Positions 38,808 through 48,059 are shown, counted from the stretch's first letter. The stretch is 64,000 nucleotides of DNA from Thermaerobacter subterraneus DSM 13965 (GCF_000183545.2 NZ_JH976535.1:1293890-1357889), one strand, 5' to 3'. Numbers and translations are program-made. The notes: a model not told the origin generated them from the sequence alone.

Positions 38808-38991
38808 CCCGCTGCACACCGGTCCGGCGCAGCAAGGGCCGAAAGAATGCGGCCTCCGAACGAGGCCGCGGGAGATGGGGCTGGGGCTGGTGCTGGGTTC
38901 CGTCCCGGTGCTGCCGGAGGTTGGTCCCGGGGTGGGCGCCGCGGGCGGATGGGGCCGGGGTACGGCCGGGTCCGGCCTGGGGCCGGGCGGC

Positions 38992-39501
38992 TCAGCGCTG
39001 CAGGTAGCGGGCGTCCACCCAGCCCTCGTACGTCCGGCCGTTGGCCTGGTAGCGCACCCGGGCCCAGCCGTTCTGTTCCTCCAGGACCTGGACCGTGCTC
39101 CCCTTGGCCAGGGTACCGACCCGGGTGGATTCCTGGGTGGGTTCGGCGCGGACGTTGAGGTACTGGGTGGTGACGGTGGCCGTCTGGCCGGTGCTGGCCT
39201 GGGGTTCCGCCGGCTCGGCCGCCTGGCCCCCGGAACCCGTGGAGCCGGTCTGGTCCCCGCCGGCGGCCTGGTCATCCCCGGTGCTGCCCTGGTCCGGCCA
39301 GCCGGCGGCCAGGTCGCCACCGCCCGCCAGGGCCGCGGAGATCTCGGCCTGCTGGGCTTCGAGCTGGGTCATGCGCACCATCAGGTCGTCGACGGTGGTC
39401 ATCGTCTGCTGGACGTTGTTGAGCCAGCCCCCGACGCTGTAGGCCATGAAGGCCACCACCAGGACGGCGACCACGACCCAGAGGCGATTGAGTCGCTCCA
39501 T
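38992..39501 (-). CDS. Membrane-anchored bacterial SH3-domain protein
   Basis: A 169-residue protein: N-terminal membrane anchor (about 8-27), a short coiled-coil (NNVQQTMTTVDDLMVRMTQLE), a Gly/Ser/Thr/Gln linker, and a C-terminal SH3_3 domain from about residue 108 (QYLNVRAEPTQESTRVGTLAKG, GWARVRY, GWVDARYL). ATG at 39501 with GAGGAGGG upstream. SH3_3 domains usually bind peptidoglycan, so an envelope role outside the membrane is likely. Confidence 0.88.
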   Translation of the reverse strand: MERLNRLWVVVAVLVVAFMAYSVGGWLNNVQQTMTTVDDLMVRMTQLEAQQAEISAALAGGGDLAAGWPDQGSTGDDQAAGGDQTGSTGSGGQAAEPAEPQASTGQTATVTTQYLNVRAEPTQESTRVGTLAKGSTVQVLEEQNGWARVRYQANGRTYEGWVDARYLQR

Positions 39502-39653
39502 ACCCGCACCCTCCTCTCGTGGTACAGGAATATGGGGGGCTGTCAGCGATTATTCCGCCCGTCCAGCCCCGGCGACGGCCCGTTGTCCACCGGGGCGGGG
39601 TGGGCTAACCTGGGAGCGATGGGGATTCAAGACCGGGCTGGAGGAAGGGAGCC

Positions 39654-40517
39654 TTGACGGTCTCGGCAACTGATTCCCAGGCCGCGGTGGTCCATCTGGT
39701 GACCCCTGGCCTGGAGGGCGAGGAGGAAGACCTGCCGCCTGCCCTGGTGGCCGCCCTGCGCCGTCACTGGCCGCGGGTCGCCGTCTGGCCCGTGGCCGAC
39801 GGGGAGGCGGAGCAGATCCGCTGCCTGGCCGCCCTGCCCCCGGGCGAGCCTGTGCTGCTGGTGCCCGCCCGGGACGCGGGTCCGGAGCTGGGGAAGCTGG
39901 TGGCAGGCCGGGTGGCGGTGGCCGCGGGCCGGGTTCTTCCCGGCAGCCGGCTGGATACGTGGGTGGTGGAAAACTACCGGGCCGGATACCTGGCCGGCAA
40001 GCACCTGGTGAACCTCAAGCACCAGGAGGTGGCGTTCCTGGGCCCGGCAGGCGAGTCGCCGGCGGCGGGCGAGCGGCTGCGGGGTTTTCGCCAGGCCCTG
40101 GCCCATAACGGCCGCCAGCTGCCGCCGAAGCGGGTCGCCCAGGTGGCGCCCGATCCCGTCGCCGTGGCGGAGGCCTGCCGCCGCTGGTGGTCCGAGGAAC
40201 CCGGCCCCACGGCCCTCTTCGCGGCCTCGGCCCAGCTGGCGGCCTGGGCGGTCGAGGCCCTGGAGGAGCTGGGCAAGACGGTTCCGGGGGATGTGGCCCT
40301 GGTGGCCTACGGCGGCGGGATGCTGGCCCGGGCGGTGCGGCCCCGGCTCACGGCCGTCGTGCCGCCCCTCGAGGAGCTGGCCCGGCAGGCGGCCGCGGCG
40401 CTGGCCCAACGGGCCGCTGCCGGCCGGCAGGCAGGGGACGTCCGGGCGGAGCCCGAACGCCTGGCCCCCCGCCTGATCATTCGCCAGTCCTGCGGCCTGC
40501 GGGCGGCGGGTGCGTGA
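39654..40517 (+). CDS. LacI-type sensor (periplasmic-binding-like) domain protein without HTH
   Basis: A 287-residue protein with the two-lobe fold of LacI/GalR effector domains: NYRAGYLAGKHLVNLKHQEVAFLG, RLRGFRQAL, PTALFAASAQLAAWAVEALEELGKTVPGDVALVAYGG and LTAVVPPLEELARQAAAAL follow the family order. The N-terminal helix-turn-helix of LacI regulators is missing, and no signal peptide is present, so it should be a cytoplasmic ligand-binding protein. TTG start with GGAGGAAGGG. Ligand unknown. Confidence 0.78.
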   Translation: MTVSATDSQAAVVHLVTPGLEGEEEDLPPALVAALRRHWPRVAVWPVADGEAEQIRCLAALPPGEPVLLVPARDAGPELGKLVAGRVAVAAGRVLPGSRLDTWVVENYRAGYLAGKHLVNLKHQEVAFLGPAGESPAAGERLRGFRQALAHNGRQLPPKRVAQVAPDPVAVAEACRRWWSEEPGPTALFAASAQLAAWAVEALEELGKTVPGDVALVAYGGGMLARAVRPRLTAVVPPLEELARQAAAALAQRAAAGRQAGDVRAEPERLAPRLIIRQSCGLRAAGA

Positions 40518-40631
40518 ATGCCCCAGGCCGGAGGCCCCGCCGGGTCCTCTTCCCCCTACCCGTAGCAACCGGCCGTCGCAACCGGCGGCACCGGAACGGC
40601 GGGAGGACGGAACCGGGCCCCTGGCAACGCA

Positions 40632-40681
40632 AACCCCGCCGGCCTCGGGCCGGACCGGCAGTGCCGGTCCCCGGCGGGGTT
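40632..40681. terminator. Long compound hairpin between converging genes
   Basis: Outer stem AACCCCGCCGG / CCGGCGGGGTT (11 bp) and inner stem GGACCGGCA / TGCCGGTCC, with an asymmetric bulge. It lies between the sensor-domain gene and the DUF3243 gene. On the minus strand the outer stem runs into TTTGCGTT. Likely bidirectional terminator. Confidence 0.65.
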
Positions 40682-40780
40682 CTGTCCTGGTGGCCGGTAG
40701 CGCCCCCTGGCCCCCGCCCTGTCCTGGGTGCCGGGCATTGCGGGCCAGCGGGCCACCGGATGGAAGCTCGGCCCGGGCGC

Positions 40781-41044
40781 TCAGCCGCTGATGCCCGGCT
40801 GGCGCTGGATGACCTTCACCAGGGAGCTGGCGATGGCCTCCTGTTCCTGCTGGTTGGCCACCTGCCACATCTCCTTGAGCAGCCGCTGTTCGGGCGTGCG
40901 GGGTTCGACCTCCTGCGCCAGCCAGTCACCGATCTGCTGGGCGCGCGCCTTGATGTCCTGCTGGGACATCCCGGCCTGCCGGGCGGCCTGGATGCGCTGG
41001 GAGAGTTCCCTGGTGAACTGCTGGAACTGGTCGGTCACGGGCAT
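40781..41044 (-). CDS. DUF3243 family protein (YmfJ-like)
   Basis: An 87-residue helical protein; ATG at 41044 behind AAGGAGG. The sequence FTRELSQRIQAARQAGMSQQ, IGDWLAQEV and PRTPEQRLLKEMWQVA fits DUF3243, known from Bacillus YmfJ. In Bacillus ymfJ lies close to the M16 peptidase genes ymfF/ymfH; here it is divergent from two such genes, supporting orthology. Function unknown. Confidence 0.88.
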   Translation of the reverse strand: MPVTDQFQQFTRELSQRIQAARQAGMSQQDIKARAQQIGDWLAQEVEPRTPEQRLLKEMWQVANQQEQEAIASSLVKVIQRQPGISG

Positions 41045-41278
41045 GGGAAACCGCCTCCTTCCCGTTGGGTCGGGCGTAGTATCCGCGTACCCCCGCGGCG
41101 GTATTCCTAAGGAAGAACCGGGCCGGAGCGTGGGGCCACCGCGGGGCAGGAGCCGGCCGCGCTCCGGCCGAGCTCTGGCCGCGCGAGCCCGGCCCGGCGG
41201 CCCGAGGTGGCGGACCTGGAGGGCGTGGAGGGGGGCGGAGGGCGGGGTGCCGCAGGCGGATGGAGGAGGTGTGAGGGC

Positions 41279-42580
41279 GTGCAGCTCGAGGAGCGGGTGC
41301 TGCCGGCCCTGGACGAGCGGGTCTATGAAGCGCGGGTGGAACCGGGCGCCGAGGTGGTGGTGATCCGCAAGCCGGGATTCGGGAAGAAATACGCGACCTA
41401 TGCCACCCGGTACGGCAGCATCGACCGGGTGCTGCAGGACCCGGAGACGGGGCGCCGGATGGAGATCCCGCCCGGGGCGGCCCATTTCCTTGAGCACAAG
41501 ATGTTCGACAAGCCCGAGGGCAGCATCCTCGAGCGCTTTGCCCGGCTGGGCGCCAGCATGAATGCCTACACGGGCCACTTCTACACCGTCTACCTCTTCT
41601 CGGTGGTGGAAGCCTTCGAGCCCTGCTTTGAGCTGCTGCTGGACTACGTGCAGGACCCGCGCTTCACCCCGGAAAGCGTGGCGAAGGAGCAGGGGATCAT
41701 CGGCCAGGAGATCGCCACGGCCTACGACCACCCGGTGCACCGGCTCTACTACGACTTCCTCGAGGCCATGTACCGCGAGCACCCCGTGCGCGACTGGATC
41801 CTGGGATCGCCCGAATCCATCGCCACCCTGACGCCGGAGTTGCTGGAGGCCATTCACCGCACCTACTACCACCCGGCCAACATGACCGTCTGCGTGGTGG
41901 GGGACGTGGATCCCCGGCGGGTGGTGGACATGGTGGCCGCCGACCTGGCCCGGCGCCGCTTCCCGGCGCGGCCCCGGCCGCGCCGGGAAGTGCCCGAGGA
42001 GGGTCCCGACCTGGCGCGTCCCGCGGTGGAGCGGCAGATGGCCGTTTCCCGCCCCTACGTGCAGTGGGGCATCAAGGTCGGTCCCTTCCCGGCCGCGGAA
42101 GAGGGCTTGCGCGATGCCGTCCTGGGGGATCTGGTGGCGGAGGCGCTGTTCGGCCGCCTGAGCCCGTGGTATGAACAGCAGTACCGCCGTCACGTGATCA
42201 CCGACCGCTACTGGTTCGGCCTGTCGGTGGTGCCCGGCGCGGCCCACTGGGAGGTGGGCGGCGAGACCGGCGACCCCGACGCCTTCGCCGCGGCCTGCAG
42301 CCAGCGCCTGGGGGAGGCTCTCAGCGGAGGGCTCGACCCTGGCCTTTTCGAAGCGGTGCGGCGAAAGGCCCTGGGCGAGTTCCTGTCGGTGCTGGACTCG
42401 CCGGAAGACCTGGCCCACGCCTTCCTCACGGACCGCTTCCTGGGGTGGGACTTCTACCGGCGGCTGGAGATCCTGGAACGGGTCGATGTGGAAGCGGCCG
42501 ACCGCTGGCTGCGGGAGCACGCCGACCCGCGGCGCACGGTGCGGGCCGCGGTGCTGCCGGGGAAGGAGGCGGCATCATGA
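41279..42580 (+). CDS. M16 family zinc peptidase, catalytic type (YmfH-like)
   Basis: A 433-residue insulinase-family protein. The inverted zinc motif H69-F-L-E-H73 is intact (AAHFLEHKMF), with the downstream acidic ligand region EQGIIGQEIATAYDHP. The GTG at 41279 has GGAGGAGGTG upstream; longer readings start inside GC-rich leader. The gene overlaps the second M16 gene by 4 nt (ATGA), so a heterodimer of one active and one inactive subunit is expected. Cytoplasmic; no signal peptide. Confidence 0.93.
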   Translation: MQLEERVLPALDERVYEARVEPGAEVVVIRKPGFGKKYATYATRYGSIDRVLQDPETGRRMEIPPGAAHFLEHKMFDKPEGSILERFARLGASMNAYTGHFYTVYLFSVVEAFEPCFELLLDYVQDPRFTPESVAKEQGIIGQEIATAYDHPVHRLYYDFLEAMYREHPVRDWILGSPESIATLTPELLEAIHRTYYHPANMTVCVVGDVDPRRVVDMVAADLARRRFPARPRPRREVPEEGPDLARPAVERQMAVSRPYVQWGIKVGPFPAAEEGLRDAVLGDLVAEALFGRLSPWYEQQYRRHVITDRYWFGLSVVPGAAHWEVGGETGDPDAFAAACSQRLGEALSGGLDPGLFEAVRRKALGEFLSVLDSPEDLAHAFLTDRFLGWDFYRRLEILERVDVEAADRWLREHADPRRTVRAAVLPGKEAAS

Positions 42581-43932
42581 GCGGTGGCCTGGATCTAGGG
42601 CGGGCGGCGGGCTTCATCCGGCATGACCTGCCCGGCCTGCGCGTGCACGTGCGGCCCGATCCCCGGTTCAAGCGGGTGGCGGCCGTCCTGGCCTGGCAGA
42701 TGCCCCTGGCGACGGACACCGCCAGCCCCTTCGCCCTGCTTCCCCGGTTGCTGCGCCGCGGGACCCGGCACCATCCCGACCTGCCCGCCCTGGAGCGGGC
42801 GCTGGCGGAGCTCTACGGGGCCAACCTGGGCGCGGGCGTGGAAAAGATGGGCGACCGGCACGTGGCCACCTTGACGTTGACGTGGCCCGCGGGCCGCTTC
42901 GTCCCGGGGGCCCGGGAGGAGGGCGCCGGCGGCCTGGTGGCGCGCGCCGCAGGGCTGTTGATGGAGGTGTTCACCGACCCCTACCTGGACGGCACGGGGT
43001 TTCCGGCGGACCGGGTCGCGGAGGAGAAGGAGGCGCAGATCCAGCGCATCCGGGCCCTGGTCAACGACAAGGCGACCTATGCCTTGCGTCACTGCCTGGA
43101 GCACCTTTGCGCCGGCGAGCCTTACGGCCTCAGCGAGCTGGGGGATCGCGAGCGCCTGGCCATGCTGGACGGCGAGGACCTGCTCCGCATGCACCGGCGG
43201 GTGCGGGCCGTGGCTCCCCTGGACCTGTTCGTCGCCGGGCCGGTCGAGCCCGGCTCCCTGGTGGAGGCGGTGGCCGCCGCCTGGGAGCGGGCGGGCGGCG
43301 GGCCCAGGGAGGTCCTGTCCCTGCCTCCGGCGGTGATCCGGGGCCCCCGCCCCGAACCCCGGCGGGTGGAGGAGACCTTGCCCATGGAACAGGGATGGCT
43401 GGTCCTGGGGCTGCGGGCCCCCATCGGTTTCGACCACCCGCTGCGGCCGGCCCTGGAGATGTACAACGGCATCCTGGGCGGGTTCGTCCACTCCAAGCTC
43501 TTCCTCAACGTGCGGGAGCGGGCCAGCCTGGCTTACTCCGCCTGGTCCCGCCTGGTCCGCGGCAAGGGGCTGATCCTGGCCATGGCGGGCATCGACCCCC
43601 GCCGCCGCCAGGACGCCGAAGCCATCATGCTGCGCCAGGTGGAAGACATGGCGGCCGGCCGCATCAGTGACGAGGAACTGGAGGCCACCCGCCGCTCGCT
43701 GGTGGAACGCCTGCGGGCGGAGCTGGACCAGCCGGGTGCCCTGATCCGCGCCGCCCTGGAAGCGGAGGTCCACGGTCACCGGGACGACCCGGAAGAGCTG
43801 ATCCGCGCCTGGCAGGGCATGGGCCGGGCGGACATCCAGGCGGTGGCCCGGCAGGTGGGGCTGGATACCGTCTATTTCCTGCACGGCGGCTCCGGAACCC
43901 AGGGCAGGGAAGGTGGCCATGGCACGGCCTGA
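42577..43932 (+). CDS. M16 family peptidase-like protein, non-catalytic (YmfF-like)
   Basis: A 451-residue M16-fold partner. At the place of the zinc motif the sequence reads LLRRGTRHHPDLPALERAL, so HxxEH is lost and it should be inactive. Conserved M16 blocks ELYGANLGAGVEKMGDRH, FVHSKLFLNVRERASLAYSAWS and MAGIDPRR are present. ATG start inside the previous gene's stop. Pairing with the upstream catalytic subunit mirrors YmfF/YmfH. Confidence 0.9.
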   Translation: MSGGLDLGRAAGFIRHDLPGLRVHVRPDPRFKRVAAVLAWQMPLATDTASPFALLPRLLRRGTRHHPDLPALERALAELYGANLGAGVEKMGDRHVATLTLTWPAGRFVPGAREEGAGGLVARAAGLLMEVFTDPYLDGTGFPADRVAEEKEAQIQRIRALVNDKATYALRHCLEHLCAGEPYGLSELGDRERLAMLDGEDLLRMHRRVRAVAPLDLFVAGPVEPGSLVEAVAAAWERAGGGPREVLSLPPAVIRGPRPEPRRVEETLPMEQGWLVLGLRAPIGFDHPLRPALEMYNGILGGFVHSKLFLNVRERASLAYSAWSRLVRGKGLILAMAGIDPRRRQDAEAIMLRQVEDMAAGRISDEELEATRRSLVERLRAELDQPGALIRAALEAEVHGHRDDPEELIRAWQGMGRADIQAVARQVGLDTVYFLHGGSGTQGREGGHGTA

Positions 43933-44290
43933 AAAACCCCGTTCCCTGGAACCCGAAGCCCCGGGCCGGGGGGCGGGTCCCGCCCGGTGGCTGGTGCCCG
44001 TGGCCGCGGCGCTGGCCCTGGGCGCGTTGACGGCCCTGGCCGTGTTCCTCTGGCCGGGGCCCTTCCGGCGGGAGGTCCTGGGCCGGGCCCTGGCCGTCGA
44101 GGTGGCCCTGGTCCTCCTGTCGGCCCTGAACTACTCCGGGTTCTTGTGGGGCCGGCGGACCTTTCTCGAGCTGGTCACGGCCCAGCCCCACCCCCCGCCC
44201 GAAGAACTGGCCCGGCGGGACGAGCTGTTCGTCCAGCTGGCGCTGGCGGGGGCGGTGCTGTTCCTCTTGTGGCTGCTGGCTGCGGGCTGA
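43919..44290 (+). CDS. Small membrane protein, unknown function
   Basis: A 123-residue protein with three hydrophobic segments (about residues 26-46, 58-78 and 101-121) and a basic Pro-rich N-terminus. It overlaps the end of the second M16 gene by 14 nt, with GGAAGG before its ATG, so it is translationally coupled. I recognise no family. Confidence 0.6.
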   Translation: MARPEKPRSLEPEAPGRGAGPARWLVPVAAALALGALTALAVFLWPGPFRREVLGRALAVEVALVLLSALNYSGFLWGRRTFLELVTAQPHPPPEELARRDELFVQLALAGAVLFLLWLLAAG

Positions 44291-44437
44291 GGGAGGCCGG
44301 TGGGCGGTGGGCAGGCGGCCGCAGGTCCGGCCGGCGGCCGGCGGCCCGGGGACGGGGCGGGGACCTACAGGGCTCGGGGGGTGATGCCTGCGGGACTGGG
44401 GGGACGAACCGGGTGCCCGCCCTGGGGAGCGGTGCGC

Positions 44438-44443
44438 TACAAT
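44438..44443 (+). promoter_or_regulatory. tatA -10 element
   Basis: TACAAT in GCGCTACAATAGCGG, 86 nt before tatA. No -35 match at 16-18 nt. It restarts transcription after the peptidase operon. Confidence 0.4.
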
Positions 44444-44529
44444 AGCGGCGACGCCCTGAGGGACGAGGCCGGCCGCCGCCGGCCCGCGGGGCGGCTCCGG
44501 GGACGGGGCCGCCCAAGGAGGTGCCAGCC

Positions 44530-45006
44530 GTGGGACAGATTGGCTTGCCTGAGCTCTTGCTGATCGGTGCGGTCGCCTTGATCATCTTCGGCCCGGCGCG
44601 ACTGCCCGAGCTGGGCCGCTCCCTGGGCCGGGCGATGCGCGAGTTCCGCTCGGCGGTCCGGTCCCTGGACGACGGTGACGAGGATGCCCCTCATGCCCGC
44701 GGGAGGGCTGGCGCGGCGGCGGCCGGAACGGGCGGTACGGCCGCGGCCGGAATGCCGGCGGCCGGCGCGGCGACCGCCGGGCAGCCCGGGCCAGCGGCCG
44801 GTGCGCAGGCGGGAGCGGCGGGCGCGCAGCAGCCGCCGAACGCTTCGGGTGCGCAACAGGAGCCGGCGCTCCAGGCCGTGCCCCCGGCTGCCCCCGCGGC
44901 GGGGAGCTCGGGGGGCGGCGCTGCAGGGGCGGCCGGAGCGGGCGGGACCGCACCGCCGGCAGGGGCTCCGGACGGCGAGCTGAGCCGCCAGGAACCTGCC
45001 GGGTGA
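44530..45006 (+). CDS. tatA: Twin-arginine translocase subunit TatA/TatB type
   Basis: A 158-residue single-span protein: N-terminal membrane helix (LPELLLIGAVALIIFG), the FGP hinge, then the amphipathic helix ARLPELGRSLGRAMREF. The GTG at 44530 has AAGGAGGTG at ideal spacing. The tail after residue 50 is nearly all Ala/Gly/Pro/Gln, about 100 residues, much longer than a usual TatA. tatC follows after 3 nt, forming a minimal two-gene Tat system. Confidence 0.94.
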   Translation: MGQIGLPELLLIGAVALIIFGPARLPELGRSLGRAMREFRSAVRSLDDGDEDAPHARGRAGAAAAGTGGTAAAGMPAAGAATAGQPGPAAGAQAGAAGAQQPPNASGAQQEPALQAVPPAAPAAGSSGGGAAGAAGAGGTAPPAGAPDGELSRQEPAG

Positions 45007-45009
45007 AGG

Positions 45010-45807
45010 ATGGTCCCAGGGGTGGAGGAGACCGGAGGGAGCGGCTTCTGGCCCTCCCTGGCCGAGCACCTCAGCGAGCTGCGGCTGCGCCTGATCTACT
45101 GCGGGCTGGCTCTGGTGGCCGGCGTGGCGGTGGGGTTCTTCTACGCCCGGCCGGTTTTGGAATGGCTGATCGAGAGGGGCCCCGAGGTCAAGCTGGTGGC
45201 CCTGGCTCCCGCGGAGGCCTTCCTGGTCACCCTGCGCATCGCCGTGCTGCTGGGCCTCGGCCTGGCGTCGCCCGTGATGGTCTACCAGGCCCTGCGCTTC
45301 ATCTGGCCGGGGCTCACCGAGGCGGAGCGCCGGTACGTGCGCTGGTATGCGTTCCCGGCCCTGGTCCTTTTCGCCGCGGGGCTGGCCTTCGGCCTCCTGG
45401 TCGCGGCGCCCATGGCGCTGAACTTTCTCCTGGGGTTCAATGCCGGCCCCATCGAGCGTACCCTCTCGGTGCAGGCCTACGTCGACTTCGTCACCGGCCT
45501 GGTCTGGCCCTTCGGCTTCATCTTCGAGTTGCCGGTGGTGGTGGGGATCTTGACGGAGATCGGGCTCCTCACCCCGCCGTTCATGGCGCACCTGCGCAAG
45601 TACGCCCTGCTGGCCTCCCTGGTGGTGGCGGCCTTCCTCACGCCGACCACCGACATCATCACCCAGCTGGTCTTCACCGTGCCCCTGGCCGTGCTGTACG
45701 AGGCCGGTTACGGCCTGTGCTGGCTCATCCACCGGCGGCGGTCGTCGCAGGGGCGGCCCGCGCGCCAGGGAGGCGGGCCGCAGGGGGGAGGAGTGGCCGA
45801 TGCCTGA
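45010..45807 (+). CDS. tatC: Twin-arginine translocase subunit TatC
   Basis: A 265-residue six-span membrane protein that recognises twin-arginine signal peptides. The N-terminal LAEHLSELRLRL, the first-loop AEAFLVTLR segment, RYVRWYAFP and VYQALRFIWPGLTEAERR are TatC hallmarks. The ATG at 45010 follows GGTGAAGG closely; a GTG nine bases on is an alternative. The C-terminus adds a basic Gly/Arg-rich tail. It overlaps the deacetylase gene by 8 nt. Confidence 0.96.
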   Translation: MVPGVEETGGSGFWPSLAEHLSELRLRLIYCGLALVAGVAVGFFYARPVLEWLIERGPEVKLVALAPAEAFLVTLRIAVLLGLGLASPVMVYQALRFIWPGLTEAERRYVRWYAFPALVLFAAGLAFGLLVAAPMALNFLLGFNAGPIERTLSVQAYVDFVTGLVWPFGFIFELPVVVGILTEIGLLTPPFMAHLRKYALLASLVVAAFLTPTTDIITQLVFTVPLAVLYEAGYGLCWLIHRRRSSQGRPARQGGGPQGGGVADA

Positions 45808-46642
45808 GCCGGAGGGAGGCGGCCACCGCTTGCAGGGAGGCGGGCGCCGCTTGCTCTGCCTGACGGCCCACCCGGATGACGAGTCCTTCAGTCCCGGCGC
45901 CTCTTTGGCCCGGTACGCCGCCGAAGGGGTGGAGGTGACGGTGGTGTGCGCCACCCGCGGCCAGGCCGGCAAGGCGGGTGACCCGCCCCTCTGCAGCCGG
46001 GCCGAGCTGCCCCGCGTGCGGGAGCAGGAGCTGCGGGCCGCCTGCCGGGCGCTGGGGGTCGCCCGGGTGCATGTGCTGGACTACGAGGACGGGCGACTGG
46101 CCCGGGTGGCCCCGGCGGAGCTGGTCGCGGTCCTGGCCGGCTGGATGGAGCGACTCGAACCCGACGTGGTGCTGACCTTTCCGCCGGGGGGTATCTCCGG
46201 CCATACCGACCACCGGGTGCTGTCCCGGGCGGTGGAACAGGCCTTCCGCCAGGTGCTGGCACCAGGGGACCGGTCGCGGCTCTACTACTTCACCCTGCCT
46301 GCCGCCGTCTACCGGCTCAACGGGCTGGGTCGCCCGCCCCATCCCCTGGACGCCACCGTCACCACCGTGGTCGATGCCCGCGCCTGGGCGGAGCGCAAGC
46401 GGGCCGCCCTGGCCTGTCACCGCACCCAGCACCGGTCGGTGGAACGGGCCTTCGGCGGCTTCCCGCCGCCACCGTCACCGCGGCTGGGATGGGAATTCTT
46501 TTACAGGGCGTGGCCGCCCTTCCCGGCAGGACTGCCGCCCCATCCGGAGGCGGTGGCCGCGGCCGCGGCGGCTCCCGAGGCGGTGCGCCCGGCCGTTGCC
46601 GGGGCGGTGGAGTGGGGCCTCTTCCCTGCGGCCGCCGGCTAG
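45800..46642 (+). CDS. PIG-L family N-deacetylase (BshB/MshB-like)
   Basis: A 280-residue zinc deacetylase. Metal site motif A-H24-P-D-D27-E in LTAHPDDESF and the second site G-H135-T-D-H138-R are intact. The family includes BshB, which deacetylates GlcNAc-malate in bacillithiol synthesis, and MshB. A truncated BshA-like glycosyltransferase sits at the right edge of the window, making a bacillithiol role plausible. ATG overlaps tatC by 8 nt. A GlcNAc-lipid or other substrate is possible. Confidence 0.88.
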   Translation: MPEPEGGGHRLQGGGRRLLCLTAHPDDESFSPGASLARYAAEGVEVTVVCATRGQAGKAGDPPLCSRAELPRVREQELRAACRALGVARVHVLDYEDGRLARVAPAELVAVLAGWMERLEPDVVLTFPPGGISGHTDHRVLSRAVEQAFRQVLAPGDRSRLYYFTLPAAVYRLNGLGRPPHPLDATVTTVVDARAWAERKRAALACHRTQHRSVERAFGGFPPPPSPRLGWEFFYRAWPPFPAGLPPHPEAVAAAAAAPEAVRPAVAGAVEWGLFPAAAG

Positions 46643-46699
46643 CGGGTGGGGCCGGTCAGGCGGGCGGTGCGGTCGCGATCCCAGCAAGGAGGCGATACC

Positions 46700-47248
46700 G
46701 TGGACGATCGGGAGCGGAACCGGCCGGAGCCGGAGCGGGTAGGGGGAAGCGACGCCGCAGGCGGCCCGGGGCAGGCCAAATCCGCAGGGGCGGCGCCTCG
46801 GGGCGAAGGGCGCCCGCAGGCCGGGGACCCGGGTGCGGCCGGGCCCGCCGGGAGCGAGGCGGGGCGGGCCGGTTCGTCCGGCAGGGGCCATGCGGGACAG
46901 GGCGCGGACGCAGGCGCGACGCCGCCGGCCGGTCCAGGCGCCACGGGGCCGGCCGCAGGCCCCAGCGACCCGGAGGCCCTGATGGACCTTTATTACGAGG
47001 TGTCCATGGAGGGCGTCGATCTTGAGCAGTTCCTGCAGCGACTGGACGCCGGCGAGTGGGGACCCGTGGAGCCGGAGGTGGTGGCGGACTTCCTGCGGGA
47101 CCTGGAGGCGGTGATCCTGAGCAACATCGAGGTGAAAGCCATGGAAGGCCCCCACTACGCGGGTCGCCGCCTGGAGGTGATCGAGGAGACCCAGCGGCAG
47201 TTCGAGGAGCTCATCGCCCGCTATCTCAGCCGGGGGCCGGGCGTCTAA
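46700..47248 (+). CDS. Hypothetical protein with disordered N-terminus
   Basis: A 182-residue protein: the first ~95 residues are Gly/Ala/Pro/Arg-rich and disordered, the last ~85 form an acidic helical domain (ALMDLYYEVSMEGVDLEQFL, LEVIEETQRQFEELIARYL). GTG start with AAGGAGG upstream. Its stop overlaps the end of the next, convergent gene by 4 nt. Family unknown. Confidence 0.6.
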   Translation: MDDRERNRPEPERVGGSDAAGGPGQAKSAGAAPRGEGRPQAGDPGAAGPAGSEAGRAGSSGRGHAGQGADAGATPPAGPGATGPAAGPSDPEALMDLYYEVSMEGVDLEQFLQRLDAGEWGPVEPEVVADFLRDLEAVILSNIEVKAMEGPHYAGRRLEVIEETQRQFEELIARYLSRGPGV

Positions 47249-47955
47249 CGGCCCAGACGCAACTCGCCGACCCCCCGGGTGTCGCCCGGCGCCAGGGGCG
47301 GGAGCCACGTGACCGTACCGGCCTCGGCCAGTTCCTGGGGGTCCAGGCGGCCGTCGCGGGTGGCCTGCCGGTACTCCTCCCGGGTCAGGGTCACCGCCGC
47401 CACCATCTGCTCCCCGGCGCGGGTGGTGGGGTACGTGGCTCCCACCGACACGGCCTGCCACTTCTCGTACTCCGGCCGGCCGAAGACCACGTCCATGATC
47501 CGGCGGCAATCCTCAAGGATGGCGGCCTTCAGCGCCTCGCGGGAGGCCGCCCGGTCGGCCCGCAGGGTGACCAGCAGCGTGGTGCTGGCCGCCTGGGATC
47601 GGCGGTGATCCTCGGGCCCTTGCTGGACGAAGACCTTGCGGTTTTCGCCCCGGTTGGACGGGGTCACCGCTGCCTGGAGGTCGGCGCTCAGCAGGGGGCC
47701 CTCGTTCCACCGCGGCTTGGTGAACACCGCCGCCCTGCCGGCGCTGTGAGGCTCCCAGCCCACCCACACCGCCAGGGAGAGCACGGCCAGGGAGACGGCC
47801 GCCGTCAACCAGCCCGCCGCATGGCTGCGCAGGCGGAACAGGCTGCTGCGGCCGGTGACGATGGCGGTGACCCCCGCCACCATGCCGGCCAGGGCGACCA
47901 GTCCCAGAATGCCGAGCACGACATAGGGCACCGGTTGGAGCAGAAACCGTGTCAC
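47245..47955 (-). CDS. Hypothetical membrane-anchored protein
   Basis: A 236-residue protein with two N-terminal membrane segments (about 5-30 and 42-62) and a soluble C-terminal domain (TTLLVTLRADRAASREALKAAIL through VTLTREEYRQAT). GTG at 47955 with GGAGGAGG upstream. The gene ends inside the last codons of its plus-strand neighbour. I recognise no family. Confidence 0.6.
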   Translation of the reverse strand: MTRFLLQPVPYVVLGILGLVALAGMVAGVTAIVTGRSSLFRLRSHAAGWLTAAVSLAVLSLAVWVGWEPHSAGRAAVFTKPRWNEGPLLSADLQAAVTPSNRGENRKVFVQQGPEDHRRSQAASTTLLVTLRADRAASREALKAAILEDCRRIMDVVFGRPEYEKWQAVSVGATYPTTRAGEQMVAAVTLTREEYRQATRDGRLDPQELAEAGTVTWLPPLAPGDTRGVGELRLGR

Positions 47956-48059
47956 CGTGGGGGCCTCCTCCGGGCGGCGGACCGCCTTAGAGGGCGGTGC
48001 ACCGCCGGGGCGGGCTGCCGGCGCCTGGCGCACCGGGCCGCCCGCCGCCTTGTCCGGCC

